From positions 310,001-374,000 of the forward strand of contig NZ_JADMJO010000003.1 of assembly GCF_018780385.1 (NCBI RefSeq): DNA of 64,000 nt, written 5' to 3'. The notes beneath the pieces are model-generated. The model worked only from the letters and a program-made list of their open reading frames with translations. It did not search any database and had not been told where the DNA came from. Shown here piece after piece: positions 45,254 to 54,345 of this stretch; position 1 is the first letter of the stretch, and each line of letters opens with the position of its first letter. The DNA is from Hydrogenophaga sp. GTDB lineage: Bacteria; Pseudomonadota; Gammaproteobacteria; Burkholderiales; Burkholderiaceae_C. A program made the position numbers and the translations under genes.

Positions 45254-46294
45254 TCAGGCAGCGAGTGCGTGCGCGGCGCCCGCGGCCCAGGCCAGTTGCA
45301 CCTCGTCACCCAGCGCAAACGGCTGGGCGGCAAAGGCGGCCTCGGAGACCATCACCGAGATGTCGGCGGTGGTGCTGGCGGAGATGGCGGCACCGGCGTT
45401 TTGCAGGCCGAGCAGCACGTAGGTGCCCTGGTACTCCACATCGGTGATCACGGCGCGGCGTTTGGTGGCATCGTCTGCACCGGCCTGCGCCAGCGGCAAC
45501 ACGCTGATCTGGTCGGTGCGCACGCCCACCTTGCCGCTGGGCGTGTCGAGCACGTTGTGCCCGCCCATGAAGCGGGCAACGAATTCGCTGACCGGGCGGT
45601 TGTAGACGGTGTGGGGCGAGCCCACCTGCTCGATCAGCCCGTGGTTCATCACCACCATGGTGTCGGCCAGCGCCATCGCTTCTTCTTGCGAGTGCGTCAC
45701 GTGGATGAAGGTCAGGCCCAGCTCTTTCTGCCAGCGGCGCAACTCGGCGCGCATCTGGATGCGCAGGAAGGGATCGAGCGCGGAGAGGGGTTCGTCGAGC
45801 AGCAGCACGCGCGGCTGGGTGATGAGGGCACGCGCCAGCGCCACGCGCTGTTGTTGCCCGCCCGAGAGTTCGGAGGGCTTGCGTGCGCTCAGGTGTCCCA
45901 TGGCCACACGCTCCAGCAGTTCGGCCGCGCGGGCATGGCGCTGCGCCTTGTCCACGCCCTTCATCTTGAGACTGAAGGCCACGTTGTCGAGCGCACTGAG
46001 ATGGGGAAACAGCGCGAAGCTCTGGAACATCATGGCCGTGCCGCGGCTGGCGGCCGGCAGGTCGGTGATGTTGCGGTTCTCCAGCAGGATGTCGCCACTG
46101 GTGGCGGACTCGTGCCCGGCGATCATGCGCAGCGTGGTGCTCTTGCCGCAGCCAGAAGGCCCCAGCAGGCAGCAATAGCTGCCGCGCTCGATGCGCAGGT
46201 TGATGCTGTCCACCGCAGGGGTGCCGGTGCCGTAGCGCTTGGTGAGCGCGACCAGTTCGATCGCGGGGCTGGAGGGGGTCTCGGGAACCGTCAT
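45254..46294 (-). CDS. ABC transporter ATP-binding protein (PotA-like)
   Basis: 346 residues from the ATG at 46294. Walker A in GPSGCGKSTTLRMI, Q-loop in MMFQSFALFPHL, signature LSGGQQQRVALARAL, Walker B in VLLLDEPLSALD, H-loop in VTHSQEEAMA and a C-terminal TOBE domain. First gene of the potABDC-like operon; 47 bp separate it from the binding-protein gene. Confidence 0.93.
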   Translation of the reverse strand: MTVPETPSSPAIELVALTKRYGTGTPAVDSINLRIERGSYCCLLGPSGCGKSTTLRMIAGHESATSGDILLENRNITDLPAASRGTAMMFQSFALFPHLSALDNVAFSLKMKGVDKAQRHARAAELLERVAMGHLSARKPSELSGGQQQRVALARALITQPRVLLLDEPLSALDPFLRIQMRAELRRWQKELGLTFIHVTHSQEEAMALADTMVVMNHGLIEQVGSPHTVYNRPVSEFVARFMGGHNVLDTPSGKVGVRTDQISVLPLAQAGADDATKRRAVITDVEYQGTYVLLGLQNAGAAISASTTADISVMVSEAAFAAQPFALGDEVQLAWAAGAAHALAA

Positions 46295-46633
46295 GCCTTG
46301 CACAGTGCAAAGTCCATGCCATGCCCTGGTGCAGCCCGTCGTGCCGGGTCTGGTGCAGACAGCCTGACAAACTCCCCAAGGGAGTGCATGGCGCACCCTC
46401 TATGCACCAGGGCCGCCAGGAACAACAATGCGAGGTCGTCCACTTCCATTTCCGGAATTCTCCGGAGCTTTCCGACGAAGGTACTCGCATCTCCACCCCC
46501 ACCCAGGCAATGGGCGTGGCGCTGGAGGTGGTGCCCAACGCGGGCCACCGGTTCGAGGAACCGGGTGCGCCCGGCAGCGTGGCGGATTTCGCCCCGAGCT
46601 GGTTTGAACACGACTGTGCACCGGGAGTTCAGC
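46295..46633. other. 339-bp divergent spacer with no gene
   Basis: Between the potA-like and phosphoribosyltransferase genes. Short inverted repeats occur (ACTCCC-CAA-GGGAGT at 46371-46385; GTGCATGG and CTATGCAC nearby) but no convincing promoter, terminator or RNA gene. It presumably holds both promoters. Confidence 0.5.
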
Positions 46634-47380
46634 ATGAACACGTTCCTGAGAATCGACACCGATCACCTTTCACGTTCACGCCGCTTCGCCTCGCTCTACC
46701 CCGGTGTGACGATGGCGCGCAAACCCTTTGCAACCCGCACGCAGGCCGGCATTGCACTGGCCCGCGAGCTGCAACTCCTGGACCTCACTGGACCGCTGCT
46801 GGTGCTGGCCCTGCCGCGCGGCGGGGTGCCGCTGGCCGTCGAAATCGCGCGCACCCTGATGGCGCCACTGGACCTGCTGCTGGTGCGCAAGATCGGCGCG
46901 CCCTTCGAACCCGAGGTGGCGGTGGCCGCCGTGGTCGACGGTTCACCGCCCGACGTGGTGGTCAACGAAGAAACCGCCGACCTGCCCGATGTGAACGACG
47001 CCTGGATTCAGCACGAGGTGCCGGCCGCGCTGCGCGAGATCGAACGCCGCCGTGGCGTGTACATGGCGGGCCGACCGATGCGATCGGTGGAAGGCGCCAC
47101 CGTGATCGTGGTCGATGACGGCATTGCCACCGGCACCACCATGCGGGCCGCGTTGCGGGCGCTGCGCCGGCGCCACCCGGCCCACATGATCGTGGCGGTG
47201 CCGGTGGGGCCGCACGCCACCATCACGGCCCTGAGCGAAGAGGTGGACGAGGTGGTCTGCCTGATCGAACCCCGGCCGTTTCACGCCATCGGGCTGCACT
47301 ACCTGGACTTCCACCAGCTCGAAGACGATGAAGTGTGTGCGGCGCTGGATGCGGCGAACGCGTCGCACCCGCCCCGCTGA
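46634..47380 (+). CDS. Phosphoribosyltransferase-domain protein
   Basis: 248 residues from the ATG at 46634 (MNTFLRIDT), preceded by GGGAGTTCAGC; an ATG at 46712 (MARKPFATR) would also fit. It has a type-I PRTase fold: ALPRGGVPLAVEIAR, the LVRKIGAPFEPEVAVAAV segment, the PRPP-binding VIVVDDGIATGTTMRAAL and a C-terminal HAIGLHYLDFHQLED. Widespread in bacteria as an uncharacterised PRTase; base specificity unknown. Confidence 0.88.
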   Translation: MNTFLRIDTDHLSRSRRFASLYPGVTMARKPFATRTQAGIALARELQLLDLTGPLLVLALPRGGVPLAVEIARTLMAPLDLLLVRKIGAPFEPEVAVAAVVDGSPPDVVVNEETADLPDVNDAWIQHEVPAALREIERRRGVYMAGRPMRSVEGATVIVVDDGIATGTTMRAALRALRRRHPAHMIVAVPVGPHATITALSEEVDEVVCLIEPRPFHAIGLHYLDFHQLEDDEVCAALDAANASHPPR

Positions 47381-47439
47381 CATCCGTTTGCCCAAGGATC
47401 GAGTCGCTGCAACCCTTTTGACGTCACCAGGAGAGTTCC

Positions 47440-47682
47440 ATGTCCGCAAGCCCCAACGCCCTGAACTGGTTCGAAATTCCGGTCACGGATTTTTCTCGTG
47501 CCAAGGCCTTCTACGAAGCGGTGCTCGGGCGCCCCATCGAGCAGATGGCCATGGGTCCGACCACCATGGGTTTCCTGTCTTCCGACCCGGCTGGCGTGGG
47601 TGAGATCGGCAACAACTACGGCTTTTTCGCGCATTTTCTTGACACGGAAGGTAACAAGATCGGCCTGCACTCCATGGCTTAG
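47440..47682 (+). CDS. Internally shortened VOC-family protein
   Basis: 80 residues. The N-terminus (NWFEIPVTDFSRAKAFYEAV) and C-terminus (NNYGFFAHFLDTEGNKIGLH) match the two ends of a single-domain VOC protein, which normally has about 125 residues; about 45 residues between FLSSDPAGVG and EIGNNY are missing in frame. The metal-binding first beta-strand set survives but the fold is likely incomplete. The start, with AGGAGAG upstream, is good; may be a decaying gene. Confidence 0.75.
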   Translation: MSASPNALNWFEIPVTDFSRAKAFYEAVLGRPIEQMAMGPTTMGFLSSDPAGVGEIGNNYGFFAHFLDTEGNKIGLHSMA

Positions 47683-47720
47683 GGCCGGTGGCACCCGAGG
47701 TGGATGCCCCACAATGTCCG

Positions 47721-48665
47721 ATGCACCCCACAGACCGAACTTTGCGCACACGCCTCCTCAAGCTTTCCCTGAACCTTCGCCACGGCCTCATCGGCCTGCT
47801 GCTGTTCACCGGCCTCACCGCCCCATTCGCGTGGGCTCAGGCACCGTCACCCGAAGCCTTGCACTCGCAGTTCAACGCCCTGCGCGAGAAGGGCACGGGC
47901 CAGCTGGCCGGTCGATCCATCTACCTGCGATCCACCGAGTCGGCGGAGCGCATGCAGGGCGAGGTGCACGCCCTGATCGACGAGCCTTTTGACCGGGTGC
48001 GCCAGGAGCTGACCCAGGCCGATCGCTGGTGCGACGTGCTGATCCTGCACATCAACGTGAAGTACTGCCGCGGCATGCGCAACGCCGCCGGTGACGAGCT
48101 GGTGTCGGGCGTGGGGCGCAAGTTCGACCAGCCCCTGTCGGAGGTGTATTGGGTGCGGTTCGGCTTCAAGGTGCAGGCCGATCGCAACGATCACCTGCTG
48201 GTCGAACTGCGCGCGCCCAGCGGCCCGCTGGCCACGCGCGACTACCGCATCGTGGTGGAAGCCGTGCCCCACACGGGTGGGCAGTCGCTGGTGCGCATGA
48301 CGTATTCGTACGGTTTCGGCACGGCCGCGCGCTGGGCCATGAAGACGTATCTGGCCACCCTGGGGCGCGGCAAGTCGGGTTTCAGCGTGGTGGGCCGCTC
48401 GGACGATGGCCAGCCAATCCGCGTGGAGGGTGTGCGTGGCGTGGTCGAGCGCAACACCTTGCGCTACTACCTGGCCTTGCAGTCGCACCTTCAGTCACAT
48501 GACGCACCGGGCACCGCCCAGCTGCAGCAGAGCCTGGAGGGCTGGTTCACCGCCACCGAGCGCTACGCCGAGCAGTTGCACGAGATCGAGCGCGTCGACT
48601 ATGTGGCCATGAAGCTCAAGGAAGTGAAGCGCCAGGAGACGGTGGCGCCACCACCACCTGGTTGA
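47721..48665 (+). CDS. Secreted protein of unknown function
   Basis: 314 residues from the ATG at 47721; an in-frame GTG at 47688 is another start. Signal peptide-like N-terminus (LIGLLLFTGLTAPFAWAQA). Mature protein has mixed beta-strands (RSIYLRSTESAERMQGEVHAL, VYWVRFGFKVQADRN, LVRMTYSYGF), possibly a START/SRPBCC-like fold, and two Cys in WCDVLILHINVKYCRGM. Ends 50 bp inside the convergent gene. Confidence 0.72.
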   Translation: MHPTDRTLRTRLLKLSLNLRHGLIGLLLFTGLTAPFAWAQAPSPEALHSQFNALREKGTGQLAGRSIYLRSTESAERMQGEVHALIDEPFDRVRQELTQADRWCDVLILHINVKYCRGMRNAAGDELVSGVGRKFDQPLSEVYWVRFGFKVQADRNDHLLVELRAPSGPLATRDYRIVVEAVPHTGGQSLVRMTYSYGFGTAARWAMKTYLATLGRGKSGFSVVGRSDDGQPIRVEGVRGVVERNTLRYYLALQSHLQSHDAPGTAQLQQSLEGWFTATERYAEQLHEIERVDYVAMKLKEVKRQETVAPPPPG

Positions 48666-49104
48666 AACCCAGGTGGTGCATGAGTTCGCGCAGGATGAGC
48701 AGGGTTGCAGCCGCCTCCTTGCCAGCCGGCAGGCCCCGCAGCGCAGACGGATCGCCCAGCGCGCCCGAGGCCAGGCGCTGGAACAAGCCCTCCACCACCT
48801 CGCGCGTGAGCGCCGTCTCGGAGGACCGACCTTCGGCCTGCGCCAGAGCCCGCACGAGCGGGTGGTCGGTCACCAGCGTGGAGCGTCCTGCCGTCCAGGC
48901 CCCGGCGCGCATCAGTTCGTCTTCCACATGATCGATCGCCCGCTCGAGTTCGAGCGGCGTGGGCAGATCGCCACGAAAGAAACGCTGCGCCGTGCTGGCG
49001 GTGCCCAGGTCGAGCGCGAGCGACCTCGCCTGTTCCTCATCCCCATCGAGCGCCAGCCAGGCGCCCGTGGCGGCCAGGCGCAGGAACACGCGGTCGTGGC
49101 TCAC
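48616..49104 (-). CDS. Protein of unknown function linked to DODA dioxygenase
   Basis: 162 residues, acidic, no signal peptide or membrane helix. Begins SHDRVFLRLAATGAWLAL and ends with a hydrophobic helix-like LLILRELMHHLGFNQVVV. It overlaps the upstream dioxygenase gene by 4 bp and its 3' end overlaps the convergent secreted-protein gene by 50 bp. No family recognised. Confidence 0.6.
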   Translation of the reverse strand: MSHDRVFLRLAATGAWLALDGDEEQARSLALDLGTASTAQRFFRGDLPTPLELERAIDHVEDELMRAGAWTAGRSTLVTDHPLVRALAQAEGRSSETALTREVVEGLFQRLASGALGDPSALRGLPAGKEAAATLLILRELMHHLGFNQVVVAPPSPGASLP

Positions 49105-49889
49105 TGCACCACCTCGCCAAACACAAAAGCGTCCATCGAGAGCACGCCGTGCGTGATGCCACCGTCGATCACGCGCGCCGGCACCGAGTCGCCCGCGGCA
49201 CCGGCGGCCACCAGCAGGGGCAGGAAGTGCTCGGTGGTGGGGTGGGCACGCTTCGCATGGGGAGCGAGCTCCAGCGTGCGCTGCAGGCGTGCGCCATCGC
49301 CCTGCTCCACGGCCTCGCGCACCCAGGCCACGAATTCGGTGGCGTAGGCCTCTTCATGGCCATGCCCGGCGCGGAACTCGTAGAGGTTGTGCGTGAGGCT
49401 GCCCGAGCCGACGATGAGCACCCCTTCATCGGCGAGAGGCGCCAGCGCCCGGCCGAACGCCCAGGCACCCGCGGCGTCCAGCGTGGCGGGCAGCGACACC
49501 TGGAACACCGGCACGTCCGCGTCGGGGTAGAGGTAGCGCAGCGGCACCCAGGCGCCGTGGTCCAGGCCGCGGCGCTCGTCGCCCTGCGCAGCCCAGCCGG
49601 CTTGCTGCAACGTGGCCAGCGTGCGGCGGGCCAGCTCGGGGTGGCCGTTGGCCGGGTAGCTGAGTTCGTACAGCGGCTGCGGGAAGCCGCCGAAGTCGTG
49701 GATGGTGGCCGGCTGCTGCGAGAGGCCCACACGCGCACCGTGCGACATCCAGTGCGGCGAGACGATCAGAACGGCTTTGGGACGGGGCAAGGCGCGGCCC
49801 AGCGCGCTGAGTTGCAGCCCGGCCAGGCCGGGCTCCAGCGCGAAGGTGGGCGCGCCGTGGGACACAAAAACGGTGGGCAAGCGGTTCAT
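49101..49889 (-). CDS. DODA-type extradiol dioxygenase family protein
   Basis: 262 residues. YgiD/LigB-like fold: VFVSHGAPTFALEP, VLIVSPHWMSHGARV, FGGFPQPLYELSYPANG, LDHGAWVPLRYLYPDADVPV and SGSLTHNLYEF contribute the metal-binding His residues. Family members cleave catecholic substrates such as DOPA. Substrate here unknown. Part of a short operon after a divergently spaced DoxX gene. Confidence 0.92.
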   Translation of the reverse strand: MNRLPTVFVSHGAPTFALEPGLAGLQLSALGRALPRPKAVLIVSPHWMSHGARVGLSQQPATIHDFGGFPQPLYELSYPANGHPELARRTLATLQQAGWAAQGDERRGLDHGAWVPLRYLYPDADVPVFQVSLPATLDAAGAWAFGRALAPLADEGVLIVGSGSLTHNLYEFRAGHGHEEAYATEFVAWVREAVEQGDGARLQRTLELAPHAKRAHPTTEHFLPLLVAAGAAGDSVPARVIDGGITHGVLSMDAFVFGEVVQ

Positions 49890-49931
49890 GCGTTTCTCCT
49901 GCGGCGCAAGGCGCCGTGTGGTGAATGAATC

Positions 49932-50390
49932 TCAGTCGGCGCGGCGGGCCAGCGTGGCGTCCACCGAGGCGAAGCCGGCGCCGCTGATGAGCAGCGAAAC
50001 CGCAGCAGCGAGCAAGGCCAGCGCGAACTCGTAGCCGTTGTTGGCCATGAAGAGGCCCTTGTCCAGGTGCACGGTGGCGATCGCCACCACCATCGTCACA
50101 GCCAGCACGGCGGCGGCCGGGCGCACCAGCAGACCCAGCAGCAGGGCCAGGCCACCGAAGAACTCGGCGGAGCCGGCCAGCAGAGCCATGAGGTAGCCCG
50201 GGCTCAGGCCCAGCGAGTCCATGAACTGGCCCGTGCCTTCCAGGCCGTAGCCGCCGAAGGCACCAAACAGTTTCTGTGCGCCGTGGGCCACAAAAACGAT
50301 ACCGATGGGGATGCGCAGGGCCAGCGGAGCCCAGCCGGCGCTGGTGGTGAGCAGGCGTTGCAGGGGAGAAGCGTTGTTGATGTTGTTCAT
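49932..50390 (-). CDS. DoxX family membrane protein
   Basis: 152 residues from the ATG at 50390, preceded by GAGGAATTCACC. Four hydrophobic helices with LALRIPIGIVFVAHGAQKLFGAFGGYG and EFFGGLALLLGLLVRPAAAV. DoxX/YphA proteins are linked to oxidative stress or quinone-dependent redox. Divergent from a LysR gene that may regulate it together with the downstream dioxygenase gene. Confidence 0.92.
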   Translation of the reverse strand: MNNINNASPLQRLLTTSAGWAPLALRIPIGIVFVAHGAQKLFGAFGGYGLEGTGQFMDSLGLSPGYLMALLAGSAEFFGGLALLLGLLVRPAAAVLAVTMVVAIATVHLDKGLFMANNGYEFALALLAAAVSLLISGAGFASVDATLARRAD

Positions 50391-50512
50391 GGTGAATTCC
50401 TCAAAAAGGGTTTGGAAGTGGATCGGTGACTGGACTTTAGAAGTTCCACGCACGAAGATAAACATGCTTCAATGAGACTGACTGTTCCGATAATCGATAT
50501 AAATGAACCCAG

Positions 50513-51427
50513 ATGGACCGATTTGAAGAAATGCGGGTGTTTGCGGCGGTGGTGGACGCCGGCAGTTTCGTGGGCGCGTCCGATGCGCTGCCCATGTCCA
50601 AGGCCGCGGTGTCGCGCCATGTGGCGGACCTGGAGGCGCGCCTGGGTGTGAGGCTGCTGCACCGGACGACGCGCAAGCTCTCGCTCACGGCCGAAGGCGA
50701 GGTGTTTCATGCGCGCTGCAAGGAGGTGTTGTCCACCGTGGACGAGGCCGAGGCGGAGATCACCTCGCGCAGCGGCGAGGCCAGTGGCCTGCTCCGCATC
50801 AACGCGCCCTTCACCTTCGGCCTGCTGCACCTGGCGCCACTGTGGGTGGAGTTCATGGCGATGCACCCCAAGGTCACGCTGGACGTGACCCTGTCCGACC
50901 GCATGGTCGATCTGGTGGATGAAGGCTTCGATCTCGCGGTGCGCATCGCCCGACTGCCCGACTCCACGCTCATCAGCCGCCAGCTCACCACCACCCGCCT
51001 GGTGCTGTGCGCGTCGCCCACCTACCTGCGTCAGCACGGCACGCCCACGCATCCGTCGGAGCTCGTGCAGCACGAGGTTGCCTCTTACAGCCTGTTTTCG
51101 ATGGGCGAGAACTGGGTGTTCACCGGCCCCGACGGCCCGGTGGCGGTGAAGGTGTCGCCGCGCCTGCGCAGCAACAACGGCGACACCTGTCGCATGGCCG
51201 CGCTGCGCCACCTGGGGCTCGTGCTGCAGCCCTCGTTTCTGGTCGGGCCCGACCTGCAGGCCGGCACCCTGGTGGAGGTGATGCCCACGTTTCGTTCGCT
51301 GGAGCTCGGCGTGTACGCGGTCTATCCCTCGCGCAAGTTCGTCTCGCCCAAGGTGCGCCTGCTGATCGACTTTCTGGCCGAGGCCTTCAAGATGCAGGCG
51401 TGGCCGGTGACGCCGCCGACCCCCTGA
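50513..51427 (+). CDS. LysR-family transcriptional regulator
   Basis: 304 residues. N-terminal HTH (MRVFAAVVDAGSFVGASDAL; MSKAAVSRHVADLEARLGVRLL; TTRKLSLTAEGE) and a CrgA/AaeR-type effector domain (INAPFTFGLLHLAPLWVEFM). Divergent from DoxX with 122 bp between starts; the spacer contains CGATAATCG and AT-rich stretches. It ends 1 bp before the coxL stop. Confidence 0.92.
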   Translation: MDRFEEMRVFAAVVDAGSFVGASDALPMSKAAVSRHVADLEARLGVRLLHRTTRKLSLTAEGEVFHARCKEVLSTVDEAEAEITSRSGEASGLLRINAPFTFGLLHLAPLWVEFMAMHPKVTLDVTLSDRMVDLVDEGFDLAVRIARLPDSTLISRQLTTTRLVLCASPTYLRQHGTPTHPSELVQHEVASYSLFSMGENWVFTGPDGPVAVKVSPRLRSNNGDTCRMAALRHLGLVLQPSFLVGPDLQAGTLVEVMPTFRSLELGVYAVYPSRKFVSPKVRLLIDFLAEAFKMQAWPVTPPTP

Positions 51428-51428
51428 A

Positions 51429-53846
51429 TCAGCGCACCTTGCCCAGCGCGCGCAACACCTTCTGCGGCGTGATCGGTTGCGAGAACACATGCGCGTCAAA
51501 CGGCGCCATGGCGTCGTTGATGGCGTTCATCACCGCCGCGGGCGCCCCCGCCGTGCCGGCCTCGCCCGCGCCCTTGGCGCCCAGCTTGGACGTAGCGGTG
51601 GGCGTCTGGATGTGGGCCACCTCGATGTCGGGCATCTCGGCCGACATGGGCACCAGGTAGTCGGCCATGCTGGCGTTGATCATCAGGCCGCTGTCGTCGT
51701 AGAGGCACTCCTCGAGCAGCGCGCCGCCGATGCCCTGCACGATGGCGCCGCGCATCTGCTCGTCCACCAGCATGGGGTTGAGCACGCGGCCGCAGTCTTC
51801 CACCGCCCAGTGTTTGAGCAACTTCACGAAGCCGGTGTCGGTGTCCACCTCCACATAAGACGCCTGCACGCCGTTGGTGAAGATGAACGGGTAATCGCGC
51901 TGCGCGTAGTGCCGCGTGACCATGAGCTCGGGCGTGAACTCGGCGGGCAACGTGTCGGAGCGGAAGTAGGCGATGCGGCCCAGTTCGGCCAGCGGCAGCA
52001 GTTCTTCGCCGGTGGTGGCGTCCACGATGCGGTCGCGGCGCACCGCCAGCGTGACGCCCTCGCGCTTGAGGATGATGGCCGCCACCTTCACGATGTTCTC
52101 GCGCAAGGCCTGACCGGCCAGCAGCACGGCCTCGCCGCCGATGCCCGCGCCGCGCGAAGCCCACGTGCCTCCACCGTACGGCGTGGCGTCGGTGTCGCCG
52201 GTGACCACGCGCACCTTGCCGATGCCCACGCCCACCGCGTCGGCCGCGATCTGCTGGTAGATGCCTTCGGTGCCCTGGCCCTGCTCGCCCACGCCGATCA
52301 GCACGGTGATGTGGCCTTCGGGGTCCAGCCGCACGGTGGCGCCGTCTTGCGAGGCGATGCGCGCGCCGCCCACGCCGTAGAACGCGGCGCTCGGGTTGGT
52401 GAGCTCGATCACGGTGGCGAAGCCGATGCCGCGAAAGATGCCCTGTTGGCGCAGTGCGGCCTGCTCGGCGCGCAGCGCGTCGTAGTTCATCAGCTCACGC
52501 AGCTTCTTCAGGCTGGCCTGGTGCGAGAGGATCTCCAGCTTGATGCCCGAGGCGCCGGCGGTCGGGTAGGCGTCGTCCGGGATCACGTTGAGTTCGCGGA
52601 TTCGCAGCGGGTCCATGCCGATCTTCTGTGCCGCCAGGTCCACCAGCGCCTCGGTCACGGCGCAGGCGATCGGGTGGCCCACGCCGCGGTACTGGCAGGT
52701 GGGCGTCTTGTTCTGGAACACCACGTCGAGCCGGGCGCGGTAGTGTTTGTGCTTGTAGGGACCACCCACCAGGTTGACCACCTGGTTGCCCTCGATCGCG
52801 CTGGTGCGCGGGAACATGGAGTACGGGCCGATGCCGGTGAGGTCTTCCATGTCGAAGGCGAGGATCTCGCCGTCGCGGTTGACCGCGATGCGCGCCTTGA
52901 TGTGGTGGTGGCGCGCGTGGATGTCGCTGGTGAAGCTCTCCAGCCGGTCGGCCACGAACTTCACCGGGCGGCCCAGCAGGATGGACAGCGCCACGGTGGC
53001 GAAGTCGTCCGGATACGCGTGCACCTTGATGCCGAACGAGCCACCCACGTCCTTGCAGACCACGCGGATGGCGCTGGCCGGAAGGTCGAACTGGCGGCCG
53101 TAGAGGTCCTGCATCATGTGCGGCGCCTGGCACGAGTGGTGCACTGTGAGGCGGCGATCGGCCGGGCTCCAGTGCGCGATCTGCGCGCGCGGCTCCAGCG
53201 TCACCCCGGTGTGGCGGCCAAACTCGAATTCGATGTTGGCCACCACGTCGGCATTGGCAAAGGTCTCGTCGACCTGGCCCACATCCAGCGTGCGGGTGAA
53301 GCAGAGGTTGTCGCCCAGCTCGGGGTGGATCAGCGGCGTGGCCGGGTCCAGCGCAGTGCGCATGTCGGTGGCTGCGGGCAGCTCTTCCCAGTCCACCTGC
53401 ACATAGGCGAGTGCGTCCTCGGCCTCGGCGCGGGTTTCGGCCACCACGGCCACCACAGGTTCGCCCTGCCAGCATGCACGGTCGAGCGCCAGCGCGTATT
53501 GCGGTGCCGATTTCATGCCCGCCAGATGGCCCAGCGTGGCCACCCAGGGCTTGCAGACCTTGGCCAGGTCTTGCCCGTCCGCCACCAGCAGCACGCCGGG
53601 CATGGCGCGCGCGAATTCGGCATTGACGGCGTTGACGCGCATGTGCGCCACCGGGCTGCGCCAGAACACCACATGGGCCATGCGCGGCAGCTCGATGTCG
53701 TCCAGGTACTGGCCCAGTCCCTGGGTCAGCCGCTCGATGCCACCGCGCGGCACCGAGGCGCCGATGTAGCGCTGGTCGTCGTTGACCGGGGGCAGCGGCC
53801 GGCTGTGGTCGACGCCGGGTTCGAGGTTGACGGTGTCGCGCTTCAT
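51429..53846 (-). CDS. Xanthine dehydrogenase/CoxL-family molybdopterin-binding subunit
   Basis: 805 residues. Contains the molybdopterin-domain pattern FGRHTGVTLEPR, GSFGIKVHAYPDD, ALVDLAAQKIGMDPLRIRELN and GEQGQGTEGIYQQIAADAVG. The loop that is AYxCSFR in true CO dehydrogenases and AYRGAGR in form-II enzymes is QYRGVGH here, so it is not a CO dehydrogenase; it hydroxylates an aldehyde or heterocycle. Overlaps the coxS-like gene at ATGA. Substrate unknown. Confidence 0.93.
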   Translation of the reverse strand: MKRDTVNLEPGVDHSRPLPPVNDDQRYIGASVPRGGIERLTQGLGQYLDDIELPRMAHVVFWRSPVAHMRVNAVNAEFARAMPGVLLVADGQDLAKVCKPWVATLGHLAGMKSAPQYALALDRACWQGEPVVAVVAETRAEAEDALAYVQVDWEELPAATDMRTALDPATPLIHPELGDNLCFTRTLDVGQVDETFANADVVANIEFEFGRHTGVTLEPRAQIAHWSPADRRLTVHHSCQAPHMMQDLYGRQFDLPASAIRVVCKDVGGSFGIKVHAYPDDFATVALSILLGRPVKFVADRLESFTSDIHARHHHIKARIAVNRDGEILAFDMEDLTGIGPYSMFPRTSAIEGNQVVNLVGGPYKHKHYRARLDVVFQNKTPTCQYRGVGHPIACAVTEALVDLAAQKIGMDPLRIRELNVIPDDAYPTAGASGIKLEILSHQASLKKLRELMNYDALRAEQAALRQQGIFRGIGFATVIELTNPSAAFYGVGGARIASQDGATVRLDPEGHITVLIGVGEQGQGTEGIYQQIAADAVGVGIGKVRVVTGDTDATPYGGGTWASRGAGIGGEAVLLAGQALRENIVKVAAIILKREGVTLAVRRDRIVDATTGEELLPLAELGRIAYFRSDTLPAEFTPELMVTRHYAQRDYPFIFTNGVQASYVEVDTDTGFVKLLKHWAVEDCGRVLNPMLVDEQMRGAIVQGIGGALLEECLYDDSGLMINASMADYLVPMSAEMPDIEVAHIQTPTATSKLGAKGAGEAGTAGAPAAVMNAINDAMAPFDAHVFSQPITPQKVLRALGKVR

Positions 53847-54328
53847 GCGATGGCCTCCTTGCGTTGTTGCAGCACGTCGCAGATCGCGTCCACGATGGCC
53901 TGGTAGCCGGTGCAGCGGCAGTAGTTGCCCGAGATCCAGTCACGCACCTCGGCGCGGTTGGCGTTCGGCATCTGCTCCACCAGTTCCTTGGCCGCCATCA
54001 ACATGCCCGAGGTGCAGAAGCCGCACTGCAGCGCGTTGCGCCGCACGAAGGCTTCCTGCAGATCGCGGATGGCGCCGGACTGGCTCACGCCTTCGATGGT
54101 CTGAACTTTGCCGCCATCGGCCTGCACCGCGAGCGTGAGGCAGCCGCGCACGATCTGGCCGTTGAGCTCGACGGTGCAGGCGCCGCACACGCCGTGTTCG
54201 CAGCCGAGGTGGCTGCCTTTGAGACCGAGGTCTTCACGCAAAAAATCCACCAGGTGGGTGCGCGGTTGCACGCTGCACTGGTGCGGCTTGCCGTTGACGG
54301 TGACTTTGATCGGATACAGGTCTGCCAT
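53843..54328 (-). CDS. (2Fe-2S)-binding subunit of the molybdenum hydroxylase (CoxS-like)
   Basis: 161 residues. The plant-type [2Fe-2S] motif is in SHLGCEHGVCGACTVELNG, and the second cluster in QCGFCTSGMLMAA with NYCRCTGYQ. It carries electrons from the Mo centre to FAD. Located between the M and L subunit genes. Confidence 0.95.
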   Translation of the reverse strand: MADLYPIKVTVNGKPHQCSVQPRTHLVDFLREDLGLKGSHLGCEHGVCGACTVELNGQIVRGCLTLAVQADGGKVQTIEGVSQSGAIRDLQEAFVRRNALQCGFCTSGMLMAAKELVEQMPNANRAEVRDWISGNYCRCTGYQAIVDAICDVLQQRKEAIA

Positions 54329-54345
54329 GGGTGTTCCTCAGGGGC

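Noticed and set aside
45227..46633. Long open frame reading into the phosphoribosyltransferase from upstream
   Set aside because: It runs antisense across the potA-like gene and has no domain; the real gene starts at 46634.
51429..53846. Interpretation of the Cox-like genes as a carbon monoxide dehydrogenase
   Set aside because: The AYxCSFR active-site motif of true CO dehydrogenase is absent.
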